From Melieria omissa (lineage: Eukaryota; Arthropoda; Insecta; Diptera; Ulidiidae), in the NCBI GenBank assembly GCA_963971225.1, contig OZ020267.1, positions 52,903,590 through 52,967,589 on the forward strand: a DNA stretch of 64,000 nucleotides, in the 5' to 3' direction. Both the position numbers and the translations under genes were made by a program. This document shows, in pieces, positions 11,580 through 21,957 of this stretch (position 1 is its first letter; the number at the start of each line of letters is the position of its first letter). Below the pieces are notes generated by a model. That model was not told where the DNA came from and did no database searches. It saw nothing but the letters and a program-made list of their open reading frames with translations.

Positions 11580-11593
11580 ATATAAAGTTCGTG
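11578..11593. repeat. Right target-site duplication of the LINE
   Basis: Second copy of the 16-bp duplication directly following the poly(A) tract. The first A is ambiguous with the tail. Confidence 0.9.
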
Positions 11594-11916
11594 TCTTATG
11601 CCAATTGTATTCTTCACCATCTAATTTATTAATCAATGACTTCTATGTCCTCAAAGCCTCAACTCAGAGTGTTAAACCAGGCTTGCACAAAAGATCTACA
11701 TTATTATTATTATTTCCTTCCATTGGAGTCCAGGTCTTTGCCTTTGCAGTCGTCCATTGATTTCACATCCAAGTCTTTTTTTGTGGGGTTGTTATAGAAG
11801 ACTTCGGCCATTGAACAGTCCTAACCCTGGACACCTATGAATTTTATATATTTGAATCAGTTAGTCACCAGTCAATTCTTAGCTAACTTTTAATTTAAAA
11901 CCAGTTTTAATAGAGT
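11594..11916. other. Non-coding DNA, TTA microsatellite
   Basis: A short (ATT)n run lies at about 11699-11714. No gene is seen. Confidence 0.5.
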
Positions 11917-12108
11917 TTACATAGCTTGGAACGCATACCACACCGGGTTCACTTCCGACGGCCCCTGAATCCAAACGATATCTTCTCCGTCCTGGGACAA
12001 GCGGAGGTTTATCTGTATCGCCCTTAGCATCCTTGCTTCTAGTGATGGCCGCCACAGTGATGTTAGCTGTTTCTTCCGAGCTGTCTCTGGTACATCTTCC
12101 TTTTCCAT
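11917..12108 (-). pseudogene. Possible scrap of a non-LTR retrotransposon endonuclease
   Basis: The minus-strand 63-residue frame contains LRAIQINLRLSQ followed by EDIVWIQGPSEVN. This resembles the start of retrotransposon endonuclease domains (…IQINL…, then …IALIQEPW…) with the interval shortened. There is no downstream continuation. The resemblance is from memory and short, so it may be coincidental. Confidence 0.3.
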
Positions 12109-12249
12109 CAGGGCGTATTCGTATAATCTCAGAGAAATTATCAGTTATGGTATTGACATGAAGTTGAGAGAGTGATCACATGGCGGCAAGAACTTCTAGG
12201 TTCTTCTAATGCGGCCTTACAGCTGTGTCCCCGTCTTTTTTAAAGGCCC

Positions 12250-12980
12250 AGTAAATGCACTGGTAGCTGAAAAGTGGGACCAGGGAATTCGAATCCATTA
12301 CAAATGTAGCAGATATAAAGATCGACATGACCCTGACCGTACCCTCCATTGTCAGGACATGAGGGGACTTCACCAGGATGCTGGTTCAGGATAGAAAAAA
12401 ATATTAGTGTCAGTCTTTCATCTTTAAAGCGAAATTATTTCATCAGAGTTGCATTTTTCACTGCTAAAACTAAAAGTCCTCATGGAAATTGAAAATAATG
12501 CATAGAGGATGAATCCACTTGTCGCTGAGAAGGGGAACCAGGGAATTAGAATCCATCACGAATGTAGCAGATCTAACGATCGACATGATCCTGACCATAT
12601 ACTCTATCGTCAGGACATGAGGGGACTTCACCAGGTTAGGGAAAAAGATTGGTGTCAGTCTTTCATTTTTAAGGCGAAATGCTGCCATCAGAGTTACATC
12701 GTTCACTGCTAGAACTAGAGGTCCTCATGGAAATGGAGAAGAACGCATAGACGATGAACCTACAGGTAGCTGGATCCATCACGAATGTGTCCGATCCAAA
12801 GATCGACATGATCCTGACCCTAACTTCCATTGTGAGGCCATGAGGGGACTTAACCAGGATGCTCGTTCAGGATAAGGAAAAAGATTGGTGTCAGTCTTTC
12901 ATCTCTAAAGCGAAATGCGGCCGTCAGAGTCGCCAACACCGATCACAGCTAGAATTTCACTAAATGTCCTCAGGACTGTC
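12250..12980. repeat. Three tandem diverged ~255-bp repeats
   Basis: Three copies share GATCGACATGA-CCTGACC (starting 12320, 12578 and 12801), GAGGGGACTT-ACCAGG, GTGTCAGTCTTTCAT and AAAGCGAAAT in the same order. Spacing is 258 and 223 bp, so the third copy is shortened at its start. Copies differ by perhaps 15-20 percent. No coding frame is conserved through all three, and the source element is not recognised. Confidence 0.85.
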
Positions 12981-13389
12981 GAAATTCGGCACAGTTTCTT
13001 GGCCTCCGGGTGAGTGGTCTCCTTTCATAACCTCTGACATTTTGAAGAGACATTTTTGGGTCAGTTTAGTTTGAGTTGTATCAAAGAATATACAACATAT
13101 TATACACTTTTTGGTTGTATGCTAAATTTTTTCCAACCAACTCAAAAATCATTGACAATTACAAGTAAAATTAGTAATAGATAAGTTTTTCATCTTTTAA
13201 TTGAAGACTCCATTTGATATATTTAAAAATTGTATACCCTTTAATGTTTCAACATGATTCGCCTGCAGCCGCTTATTTAATGTTGAATTTTAAAGTTTTA
13301 AAAAAATGTTTGCAAATTTTTGTCAATCTTTCGTTGTGCGTTCAGACTCAGACTACTTGAATTATTTTAAGAACGATTGCATATCTTTC

Positions 13390-13421
<32 letters not shown>

Positions 13422-14726
13422 TCCGAATCTAACACAATAGGAAAAGAACAGAAATAGCTCTACAAATATTCGAAATGACATCTGCATGCGCTTCGCATTG
13501 TTTGGTGGAATGGGAAGGGGAGGGAGTGGGGGTTGTTGCTGTAGGCCGGCAGATTGCCCAACGATGATAACGCCACTTCAGACACTTCCATCAAGCTTAT
13601 CAGCGCCATTTCATCGCTGGTAAAAGCGCAGAGACACACTGTGCGCTGCCAGTAAAGTGAGACATGCAAACAAACAAACAGACAAACAAACAGACACACA
13701 GATAAATAGACAGACAGATAGCCCGACAAAGCTTGGCACAAGGCGACAGCACACTAAATTAAATGAAATGCCAAAGCACTCGCATGCGGAGCGTGTCGCC
13801 GCGGGAGCGAGTAATTTTCTTGTTGTTGCCGAAATTTGCACTTTGACTAGTTGGCCGACCAGATTTGCGTTCGCTTTCCCCCATTTCGCCTCCTTCAGTT
13901 CGGTCCGCCCTGTTGCCGAATGCGCACTCGACGTTTGGCATTCATAATTGTTGTGCGTTTGTGCTGTTTTGTTGCCGTTGTTGTTGCTATCATTGTGGTA
14001 GTGTTGCGCATTTAAGTATTCAAAGCACACTTGGACGCGCTCGCAACATGCTCAGCATCCGGTTTAATTCATTTCCGCCATCGCAGCAACGCATCGCATC
14101 CTTTCGTTCCCCCTTTTTTCCGGGAAAGTGTTGTGGCATCTTGGTTTGTTCGTTCGTTTTTTTTCGCATAAATATGTACAAGTGTGCGCCACTTGCCGTC
14201 GACTGGAAGCGTATGCTAAGCATGTGCGTCGACCGCACTTGGCGAACGTTGTAAATTGTGCGCAGTCAGCCGCACGCTGCCGCCAAGGCCAAACAGTAAC
14301 GATGTAAATAGCAAAACTAGCATCGTATGAAGCAAACTATGGTCTTGGCATTTTCCGCACACACACACACACACACTTTTCTGCACGAGTAAGCAGTGTC
14401 CTTGCGTACAAAAAGGCCAAATGGCAAAGACGCGGCGAGAGTCCTTGAATTTGTTTTAGCTTTGCTTTTTGTTGCGTGCAGTGTTTGGCCAATTGATCAC
14501 AATTTATTGCAAATCCACGGCTTTGTTGTTGGATTTTACCTTTAATGGAAGAAGACATTTAATTATAATTAAAATCCAACCCATGGCAAAACTCGAATTG
14601 TCATAAATTTTTGCAAAAAAGGCACTAAATATGTTTGCGGTTTATTTTGAGAATATTTATGGATGCCAATTCAGACCAAATATATGGTTGGAGTGTTTTC
14701 ATATTTTGTGCTATTTGCAGTTAAAC
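12981..14726. other. Non-coding DNA; GC-richer microsatellite island at 13.4-14.5 kb
   Basis: The stretch includes (AC)n at 13397-13421 and 14359-14377 and an (AAAC/AGAC)-rich run at 13668-13725. Several overlapping open frames on both strands between 13460 and 14254 are low-complexity and mutually exclusive. No domain is recognised. The texture resembles intronic backbone or possible cis-regulatory DNA. Confidence 0.5.
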
Positions 14727-15467
14727 TTAAGGGGGGAGTACACTTTGAACGTCCAAAAAGTAAGGCATTTTCGTTAATTTTTTTAAGCAATAAAACACTC
14801 AGGGAGGGCAAATATGTTATAACCCATTTATTACTCATCCTTCGAACTACAATTTGTATTTTTTTGAACTCGATTGGCGTCCCCCCGTGGCCGGTGCACC
14901 AGGTCGCGCGGGCGTCCTCGCGCGGAAGTCGGAAAACGGCGTGAGAAAATACTCCTTCCCATGTGATCCTGGAACATAAATCGAACAAAATCCTGATAAG
15001 TAATGAAATTCGGGTTAGAAATACGTATTCCGATTTTTTTTAAATTAATTGTTTTCAAAAGTTGTGGCCTTAGGAAAAAAAGTCCATTTTTTAACCCTAA
15101 AAATGCTTACAAAATCGTGGATTAAAAATCCATTTTTGACAAAATCGAAAATGTGGATACGTATTTCTAAGCAGAATTTAATTCTAAACAAGAAAACCTA
15201 GGCGATATCCAAATTTAATAATAACTGGTTAGAGTTATTTCCCACGCCAGTTTGAAAAGCCCCGTTTCGAGATAAACGCGTGTAAAGATAAAATGCTCTC
15301 TCAGCGCGCCGGTACATGTTTTAGGAAATCGCTTCGTAAAGCGGTAAGGAATATTCTGGCGGACTTGGAGTCTTTTCTAAATTAAAGTATACATCCCAAG
15401 GAACATTTTAAGCCAAAAAAAAAAAAAATACATTTTTTTGAAAAATCAAAGTGTACTCCCCCCTTAA
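14727..15467. mobile_element. TTAA-flanked inverted-repeat element (piggyBac-type MITE?)
   Basis: Perfect 18-bp terminal inverted repeats, GGGGGGAGTACACTTTGA at 14731-14748 and its complement at 15446-15463, are each bordered outside by TTAA (14727-14730 and 15464-15467). TTAA duplication is the mark of piggyBac transposons. The 733-bp interior has no transposase frame; a GC-rich patch lies at 14880-14940. The GGG-starting terminus is unusual for piggyBac, whose ends usually start CCC, so superfamily assignment is tentative while the element boundaries are firm. Confidence 0.8.
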
Positions 15468-15933
15468 GACTGATATTTGTTTTTGGGAATATAAACACTC
15501 AAGGGATATTCCTATATTGGTTCTAGATGAACAGATATGCATTCGGTGAATGAAGTTCGAAGTAATATTTTATGTTATGTCAGTAAATATTGTTAAAAAA
15601 AAACGAGCATTACGGTTGCTATAGATTGGTTTATAAGTAATTATTCTACACGAAAGAGTCGAGCATTTAGTGCTCTTATTTACTTTTTCAATTAAAAACT
15701 AATTTTATGATGTAATAGCAAAAACCTATCAAAAAACCCTGAGATCAAACTTCCTTGAATTCTGCATACATTACATAAGTAATGTATGCTTTGTTTTCAC
15801 AAAGCATTTGTGCCACATGCCTGAATGGGTTCAACCCAATCCCCGACTATTTTGGAACTATTTTTCAAACCAAACAATTTTCTGGGGATGAGAATTGATA
15901 ACTGCAGATGTTTTACCAAATTTTTTCCTTTAT
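15468..15933. other. Non-coding DNA with two adjacent perfect hairpins
   Basis: At 15764-15789 GCATACATTAC and GTAATGTATGC pair around ATAA. Overlapping its end, 15787-15806 forms TGCTTTGT-TTTC-ACAAAGCA. Otherwise this is AT-rich sequence without genes. Confidence 0.55.
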
Positions 15934-16083
15934 GACATTTTCTGGGAGCATAAGTTTGTCCTTAGCTCTGCTTGGTATTCAAATGGTGGATTTAGATTTT
16001 ATAAATCTGACATTTCCTGGGAGCATAAGTTTGTCCTAAGCTCTGCTTGGTATTCAAATGGTGGATTTAGATTTTATACATCT
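15934..16083. repeat. 75-bp tandem duplication
   Basis: Units 15934-16008 and 16009-16083 differ at only a few positions. Both contain GGGAGCATAAGTTTGTCC and GGTATTCAAATGGTGGATTT. The 75-bp length keeps a 69-residue frame open (15895-16104), but nothing suggests it is translated. Confidence 0.95.
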
Positions 16084-16448
16084 GATGGTCCGTATACTTT
16101 CTAACATCCAACTTTAGAATGTAGTAAGAAGAAAAACCTGTCATAAAACCCTAACAACCTATCAACTACAGTTTCAAAACCCGATATTTAACCCTATGTG
16201 AGCAATCAGTTAACTACTTCAGACAAGTTGTTTCTGGCAGGATACCATCTACTGAGATAGATAAGTTAGATTTGTAGTGTTGTGTCTCCTATCACAGACA
16301 CCTATTTTTTTACAACTGCCCAGTCTTTAGTAGATGGAACTTAAATGTCTTTTCATGAATGGTCTGAATGTCTTTGACTGGTTATATTACAGAGATTCAC
16401 TTCGAAATCAAATGGACTTCAGTAGATGCTACACAAATCAATGCTCCA
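16084..16448. other. Non-coding DNA, nothing recognised
   Basis: AT-rich sequence without repeats or supported genes. Confidence 0.45.
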
Positions 16449-16594
16449 CAGTAAAACTCGCTTAAGTACCTCATCTATAAATGTAATCTTTCTAAAGTAT
16501 TTTAACAAGTGGAGTACTTAAGCAGGTTGAATATTTAACGAACAAAGCGGGGTAGGTTTCTAAGAGCGGAGGTACTTAAGCGGATTTCATTCTG
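16449..16594. mobile_element. Small inverted-repeat element, possibly pogo-like MITE
   Basis: The left end CAGTAAAACTCGCTTAAGTACCTC and the inverted right end (CAGAATGAAATCCGCTTAAG…) share the 14-mer CGCTTAAGTACCTC. The element is 146 bp and has no coding capacity. The CAGT…CGCTTA terminus recalls pogo/Tigger elements, but no TA duplication survives at the borders (CA left, GG right), so it is degraded or misassigned. Confidence 0.55.
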
Positions 16595-17151
16595 GGAGTG
16601 CATATTTTTTCCTATTAGCAATTTCTTGAATTCCCAAGCAGATAAAGGGGAATAAAGGAGCACAGATAAGGGTTAAGGGCAAATGTTCACAAAAACTATT
16701 CCGAAGAGGAAATAAATGGGGGTTGTCCTAAATGTAAGTTCTCTGGGGAGAAACCTTTTAGCAAGAACGGCTCTCGTCTTCTTTTTCAGAGCTATTTTCC
16801 TTTATCGGTTCAGCTCTACTTGCACGAGATCACCATGACACATAGTCTTAAGTGGTCTCCTCGTTTAAGTTTCTGCATCACATGTCACTTTAAATAGGGT
16901 TTATATAGGTCTCACTTGACCTACATATTTTCACCTACTTCATCGGCAACATTTGCATCACCGCGTGGTCCTCCGATTTTATCAAAACATGTTTTGTATG
17001 GGAGCCCTTTTGGGAGCTAGTTTGGGTAAGTTGGTAGTTATGTGGGGTAAAGGATACATATGGAATACTTTGTAAGACAAATATTGGAAGATTATTCTAA
17101 ATTTTAACATTCCAAAAGCTACTTTTGACTCATTGAATAAGGGGTCTTTAG
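16595..17151. other. Non-coding DNA, nothing recognised
   Basis: AT-rich intervening sequence without supported genes. Confidence 0.45.
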
Positions 17152-17162
17152 TGGGAAATGTT

Positions 17163-17595
17163 TCCTAAAAAAAACCCTGCAACATATCCAAGTTCATTGA
17201 TTCCCAACCCAATTATTCCTATGCCACACACTTCCACGCAATAGTACGCGCAATTATGCGCTGTGCGGCTGATAAAAGCAAAAAAATAAACAGTTAGACA
17301 CGGCACGAGAGCGACATCTGCAAGGGGAAGCGGACAACTGCGAAAACAGCGCACCAAATTGATCTAGAGTTGTCCCCAACCATCCTGCTGTAACCTCCTC
17401 ACAACAGATGGCGCTACGAGCGGAGGCGATGTTCCTGAGCGGCGTTAGATGGCACCATCACTTAGGACTACCTGCAGCAGGCCAATCACCTACCCTGGCA
17501 GAACAACAACACAACTGATTAACGTAACCAACACAAGGCTGTCTTGTGGAGGCCCTATGCTCCAGAGAGGAGAGAACACGGAACAAAAAAAAAAA
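17163..17595 (+). mobile_element. Poly(A)-ended retroelement fragment (LINE 3' end or SINE)
   Basis: A GC-richer 433-bp block ends in GTGGAGGCCCTATGCTCC, GAGAGGAGAG and then a run of 11 As. It is bordered by near-identical direct repeats, TGGGAAATGTT (17152-17162) and TGGGAAGTGTT (17596-17606). Poly(A) plus a target duplication indicates retrotransposition. The GGAGGCCCTATGCTCC ending resembles 3' ends of fly non-LTR elements as I remember them. No RT motif is present. The 63-residue frame within it (17449-17640) is not meaningful. Confidence 0.6.
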
Positions 17596-17606
17596 TGGGA
17601 AGTGTT

Positions 17607-18770
17607 GAATATAAGACCTGAGTATACTTGGGAAAAATAGTTAACTTTTAGTATAATTAATTTAGTAAATAGTAAAAGTAATAATTAAATAGTAAATAGT
17701 AGTAAAGAGTAATATTTTATTTAGTAAATTAGTGCGGGTAGATTCTACATTTGAACCCTGCAAGATCAACTTTTGAGCAGCTGTGGGGTTATTTCACGAA
17801 AATTCTAGTACAAAGAGAGATCCCTAAGCTGAGTTGAATGGGTACGTTTGAAGGTGACTATGTATGTTCGGAAAAAATGTCTAGAAGGAGAAACTATTAG
17901 AGTCTGTCGTACGTTCTAACCTTCTTAAATACGCTTTTAAGCAACTATGGAATAATTTGGCGAATTTCTTGGTACCAAAAAAGTTCTAGAGTATCGAATG
18001 AAAGCCTTTAAATGTATAAGTTGGACATCAAGTCAGCCACTGATATACGTTATGGGGTCCCAGTTGTACCTTGATAAGCGCTAAGTATGTACAGAAAAAT
18101 GATTTACTTGTTGCTTACATTTGACTTTCTGAGAGCAATTATTGAGTGGCTGTTGAGTACTTGATCGAGTTTCCTCGAAAGTGGTTCGGGTGTATTAAGT
18201 GAATGATTCAGCATTGATGATTGGTAATTAGTTAAGTAATCTGGCAGGCCAAGTCACACATAGACCTTGTAAAATAGAGACAAGTATGTTTGGCAGAAAT
18301 CTTTAGGCAGAGAAATTAATGTGATTCTTAATTGTGACCTGCAAAGAGCCACTTTTTTCAAACATGACCTCTTGTCGAATCTTCTTCAATTGAATCTCTC
18401 ATAAAATGAGAAAATTCTGGGGTATAAAAAGTTGTGTCATGTCAATCATGTTTATACACTATTAGCACTTAATTTACAAAAGCCACATTGCTAGTGTTGT
18501 TTTAGTTTTGTAGTAAATTTGAATGTTAACATATTTCATTTACTATATTTATGGGTTCACTACAAATGTTTTTCCATAAAAATCGGTTTAAGGGTTTGGC
18601 TCACAGCGTCTAGTTTTTAGAAGGAAAATAGAGTACAGAACTACAAACTGTTGAGATGTTGAACATTTGGAAGTCATGCACCAAAGTTCAATGCCCGCTT
18701 TTGGCTGCTGTCAAATATTGAAATGAAGTCAAAAATTAACTCAATAATATCGGACTATAGCCAGAAGATT
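17607..18770. other. Non-coding AT-rich DNA
   Basis: A degenerate TAGTAAA-type run lies at about 17650-17730. No gene is recognised. Confidence 0.45.
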
Positions 18771-20780
18771 ATGTATGATTTATGGATTTGCAAGTAGGAA
18801 TTTTTTAAACACTCGTCATGTTGCATTCAGCGTTCAAACGGCCAAACGAGTTCAACAAGTAGAATATTTGTCCCGTCTGCATTGCGTGCTAATTCTCATA
18901 AAGAACGCACAGCCGCGTGTGTGCACTGTCGACACAACTCACAAGTGGCCCGACAGCAAAACAATACAACGCGCTTGTGCAGCAGCAAGTTGCAAGTGGC
19001 AGGCGGCGCATTACTTAAATGCGATCCCAGTGAATGGGGCAGCAAGATGGAGAGAAACAGAGGCACAACGCACAACTGAAAGTGAAAAATGGCAAAGAAA
19101 ACCACTACGAATGCGTCAAGTGATGAGCAACCGAATAGACAGACAAACACACAGACGGCAACACAGAGCAACATCACAACAAATTAGCAACAATCGAGCG
19201 GCAGCAGCAGCTGCTGACAAGACAAGCTGCTGAAGGCAACAACAACAACAACAATAGTAGACAGTGTGACACTGACATCACTGATCGCCCCCGCAGCAGC
19301 TGGCGAACCGGCGCGACGTTGCGTTGCTACGGCCGACGCAATGCGACACGCACTGTTCAGAGTCGTTGAGCTGGCAACATTGGATGCTGCTGACTACTGG
19401 CTGAGGTTCAATATTGTTTTTTTTTTTTGCTTTTGCTTTTTTGTTATTATTTTTGTTTTTGTTTCAATTTGAATGCCACTTAAGTTGGCGCAGCACGAAG
19501 CGGCTGAGCGGACGCAAAACAACAACAACAATTTCACAAAGCACACAAATTGTTATCAATTAAGCGCAACAATTGTCGCCAACGTCGCAATTTCCAGGGA
19601 CATATACACACACACACACACACAAGCGCACACACATACACTCACAAACGCGCACAAGCGCCAACGCATCGCACATTATTTAATTGCAAAAATACAAAAG
19701 GAAGAAATTTTTCAAATTCCTGCGCTCCACTGTGCGCAAAATGTCAGCAACTTACAATAACAACAACAACGTCTGTTGCTGTCGCTGCTGCTGCTCTGCG
19801 TATTTAGCAGCTGTCTGCGTTGTTGTTATTGTTGTTACTGTTGCTCTTTTTAAAACATTTTTATTGAGTTTGACTGTGGTCTTCATTGGCGTTGCTGTTG
19901 TTGTTGTAGCTCTCCACAAACCCCCCCACACACAGTCGCTGCCATTCGTCGTCGACGTTGTTCTCTTTGTTTTCAGTTGTGAACTAATTATGGCAATTAA
20001 ATAAATGTACTTGACACATGTTGCTGCTGATTTTGCTGCCGGGCTACTGTTGTTGTTGTTGCTGCCTCTACTCGCCAAGTGTTTGTTGTTTTTGCGCTGT
20101 TTCGCTTATCCGTTCGACAACTTTGCCTTTTTATCTGCTGGCTGCTGTTTGACTGTTTTTGACTCTTGTTGTTATTGTTGTTGTTGTTCAGTTGCTTGTA
20201 TGACATAATACGAACCAGCGGCAGCCAGCTGCTACTGCTCGCTCGCTTATTTAATTTGGTGCTTGCGCTTTTTTCTTCTTCTTTCCCCCTTCTTGTGTGG
20301 TTTTAATTGTGTTCAAGTTTTCTAAACTCTGCGAAAGTAGCAAAAACTGATACGCCACTTGTGCCACACTTATGCCACATTCATATCATACTTTGGCGCG
20401 CACACACACACATACGCACTTACTCACATACAAAGCACTGCGCATAGATTTGACGTTTGACGCACACTTGACATTGAAGTGAAGTGAAATTCCCGACATC
20501 GCGTCATATCGTCAGATGAAGGCAGCCAGCTATTTTCCCAGCGGCATTTGGCATTCTACAAGAAATCGTTCAAATGTTAACATGCACGTTTTACGCTGTG
20601 ACGTTTCATCTCATAGAACATGAAAATTTCACAAGAAAATGTTGGGGGGAAATACTTTCGATGAGCAAATTGAAAACGCGCTGAGTTAGCTGATTCGGTA
20701 TTTTTTCGCCGAGCAGCAAATCGACTTGTAGCAAAGATAATTGGAAATGACACCATGCCATGGATGCAGTCTCGACTAAA
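18771..20780. other. GC-richer island rich in CAA/TTG and CA repeats
   Basis: CAACAACAA runs (19236-19258, 19520-19532), TTG runs (19822-19845, 20048-20062, 20168-20190) and (AC)n at 19603-19626 dominate. The longest frames (for example 18775-19233, 152 residues) are Gln/Asn/Ala-rich and overlap competing frames on both strands. No conserved domain is seen. It reads like fly intronic sequence. Confidence 0.5.
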
Positions 20781-21929
20781 TTTTATCAATATGTCACATG
20801 ATTCCTGCCCAACTACTTATAGAAGGATTCTGTAGTTGAACCAGTTTGCTTTTAAGAGAAAATTTCCTTACATTAAACATGAACTTATATGAAACTTGCT
20901 CGCTTCTTTTCACTAAATGATTAAAACTGCAAAAAAAGTTATGTTATACTCGTATTCTACATTTGTGATATTAGCTTCTGGAATAAAAATTAACCAATCA
21001 TTGTGAAAAAGATATCTCTTAAATTATTTTTCCTCAAAGCACTAACTTCGAATCCTCATTGAATAAGTCTACTAAATCATCATATTCAAAGTTTTAAGAC
21101 CAGAAACATCGCAAGTTTTCCATACCTACAAAGACTACATATTATATTCGCTGATATCTCGATATCCGCTGACACATCGGATTCCGCTATTTGAAATTGT
21201 AGAACCTTAATTGTTGAACTAATTGTAGAACCACATAAAAAATAAAAGTCATCAAAAGAAAAGTTGATAGAAATACTAAAGAAAATACAAATATTTCAAA
21301 ATGAGAAACCGTAAAAATGACCTCAATGGTCTTTCTGTCTCACACGTTTCTGATTACGTCAAATATTAAAAATATCTGAGAAGTATGTGTTGTTTTATTT
21401 TTGATTTGAACTTTATTTTTTCTTTGATCGAATCTGAAGACCTGTTAACTCATGTTTATCCACACAAACGCATTTCTGTCTAAGTATGTCTCAAAAAAAA
21501 ATTAACTGGTCTATGACGCCGCCACTGGTCTATGACATCAGCAGGCATTGACCTCTTTCGAGACACTTTTGGTTTTGAATCCTTCCCAGCAATTCTGATG
21601 GTCATATTTTTTCAATAGTTGTTCACAGCCTGTTTGAACAGCATTCAATCAGTGTATCTTCTATGCATTCTTTGGTCAGCAGGCATAATTTTTTGTCTCA
21701 GGTGACTTTTTTAAGGGTTTTAGGTCGAAATGGAAAATTTACCCTACTAAGTCATAGGTCAAGTGAAAATGCTATACAGACCAAAGTGCGTAGATTGCGG
21801 TGACTTACTTTATGTAAGACACACTTAGGCCTTTAAATGGCCCCTTGTGATACTAAAAAATTATACCCATTTCAAATGTGTGTGCAACACTGGGTTTTAA
21901 ACATGTGATACAATACACATTTCAAACGG
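20781..21929. other. Non-coding AT-rich DNA
   Basis: A short direct repeat of CTGGTCTATGAC lies at about 21508 and 21526. No gene is seen. Confidence 0.45.
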
Positions 21930-21957
21930 ATGAGGAAAGGAAGGGAGGGGACCGACA
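21930..21957 (-). mobile_element. Downstream fragment of a tRNA-derived SINE, split by Transib
   Basis: The sequence GGAAGGGAGGGGACCGACA immediately left of the Transib element continues smoothly into the sequence right of it once one 5-bp duplication is removed. The joined order (GGGACCGACAGTTT, then GCCGAATCCGAACGGC) parallels the intact SINE at 40 kb (GGGACCTACAGTTT, then GCCGATTCCGAACGGC). The true left limit of this fragment is uncertain. Confidence 0.6.

Noticed and set aside
18775..19233. 152-residue Gln/Ala-rich frame as a host exon
   Set aside because: Low-complexity sequence with overlapping frames on both strands, no splice-bounded structure and no recognised domain.
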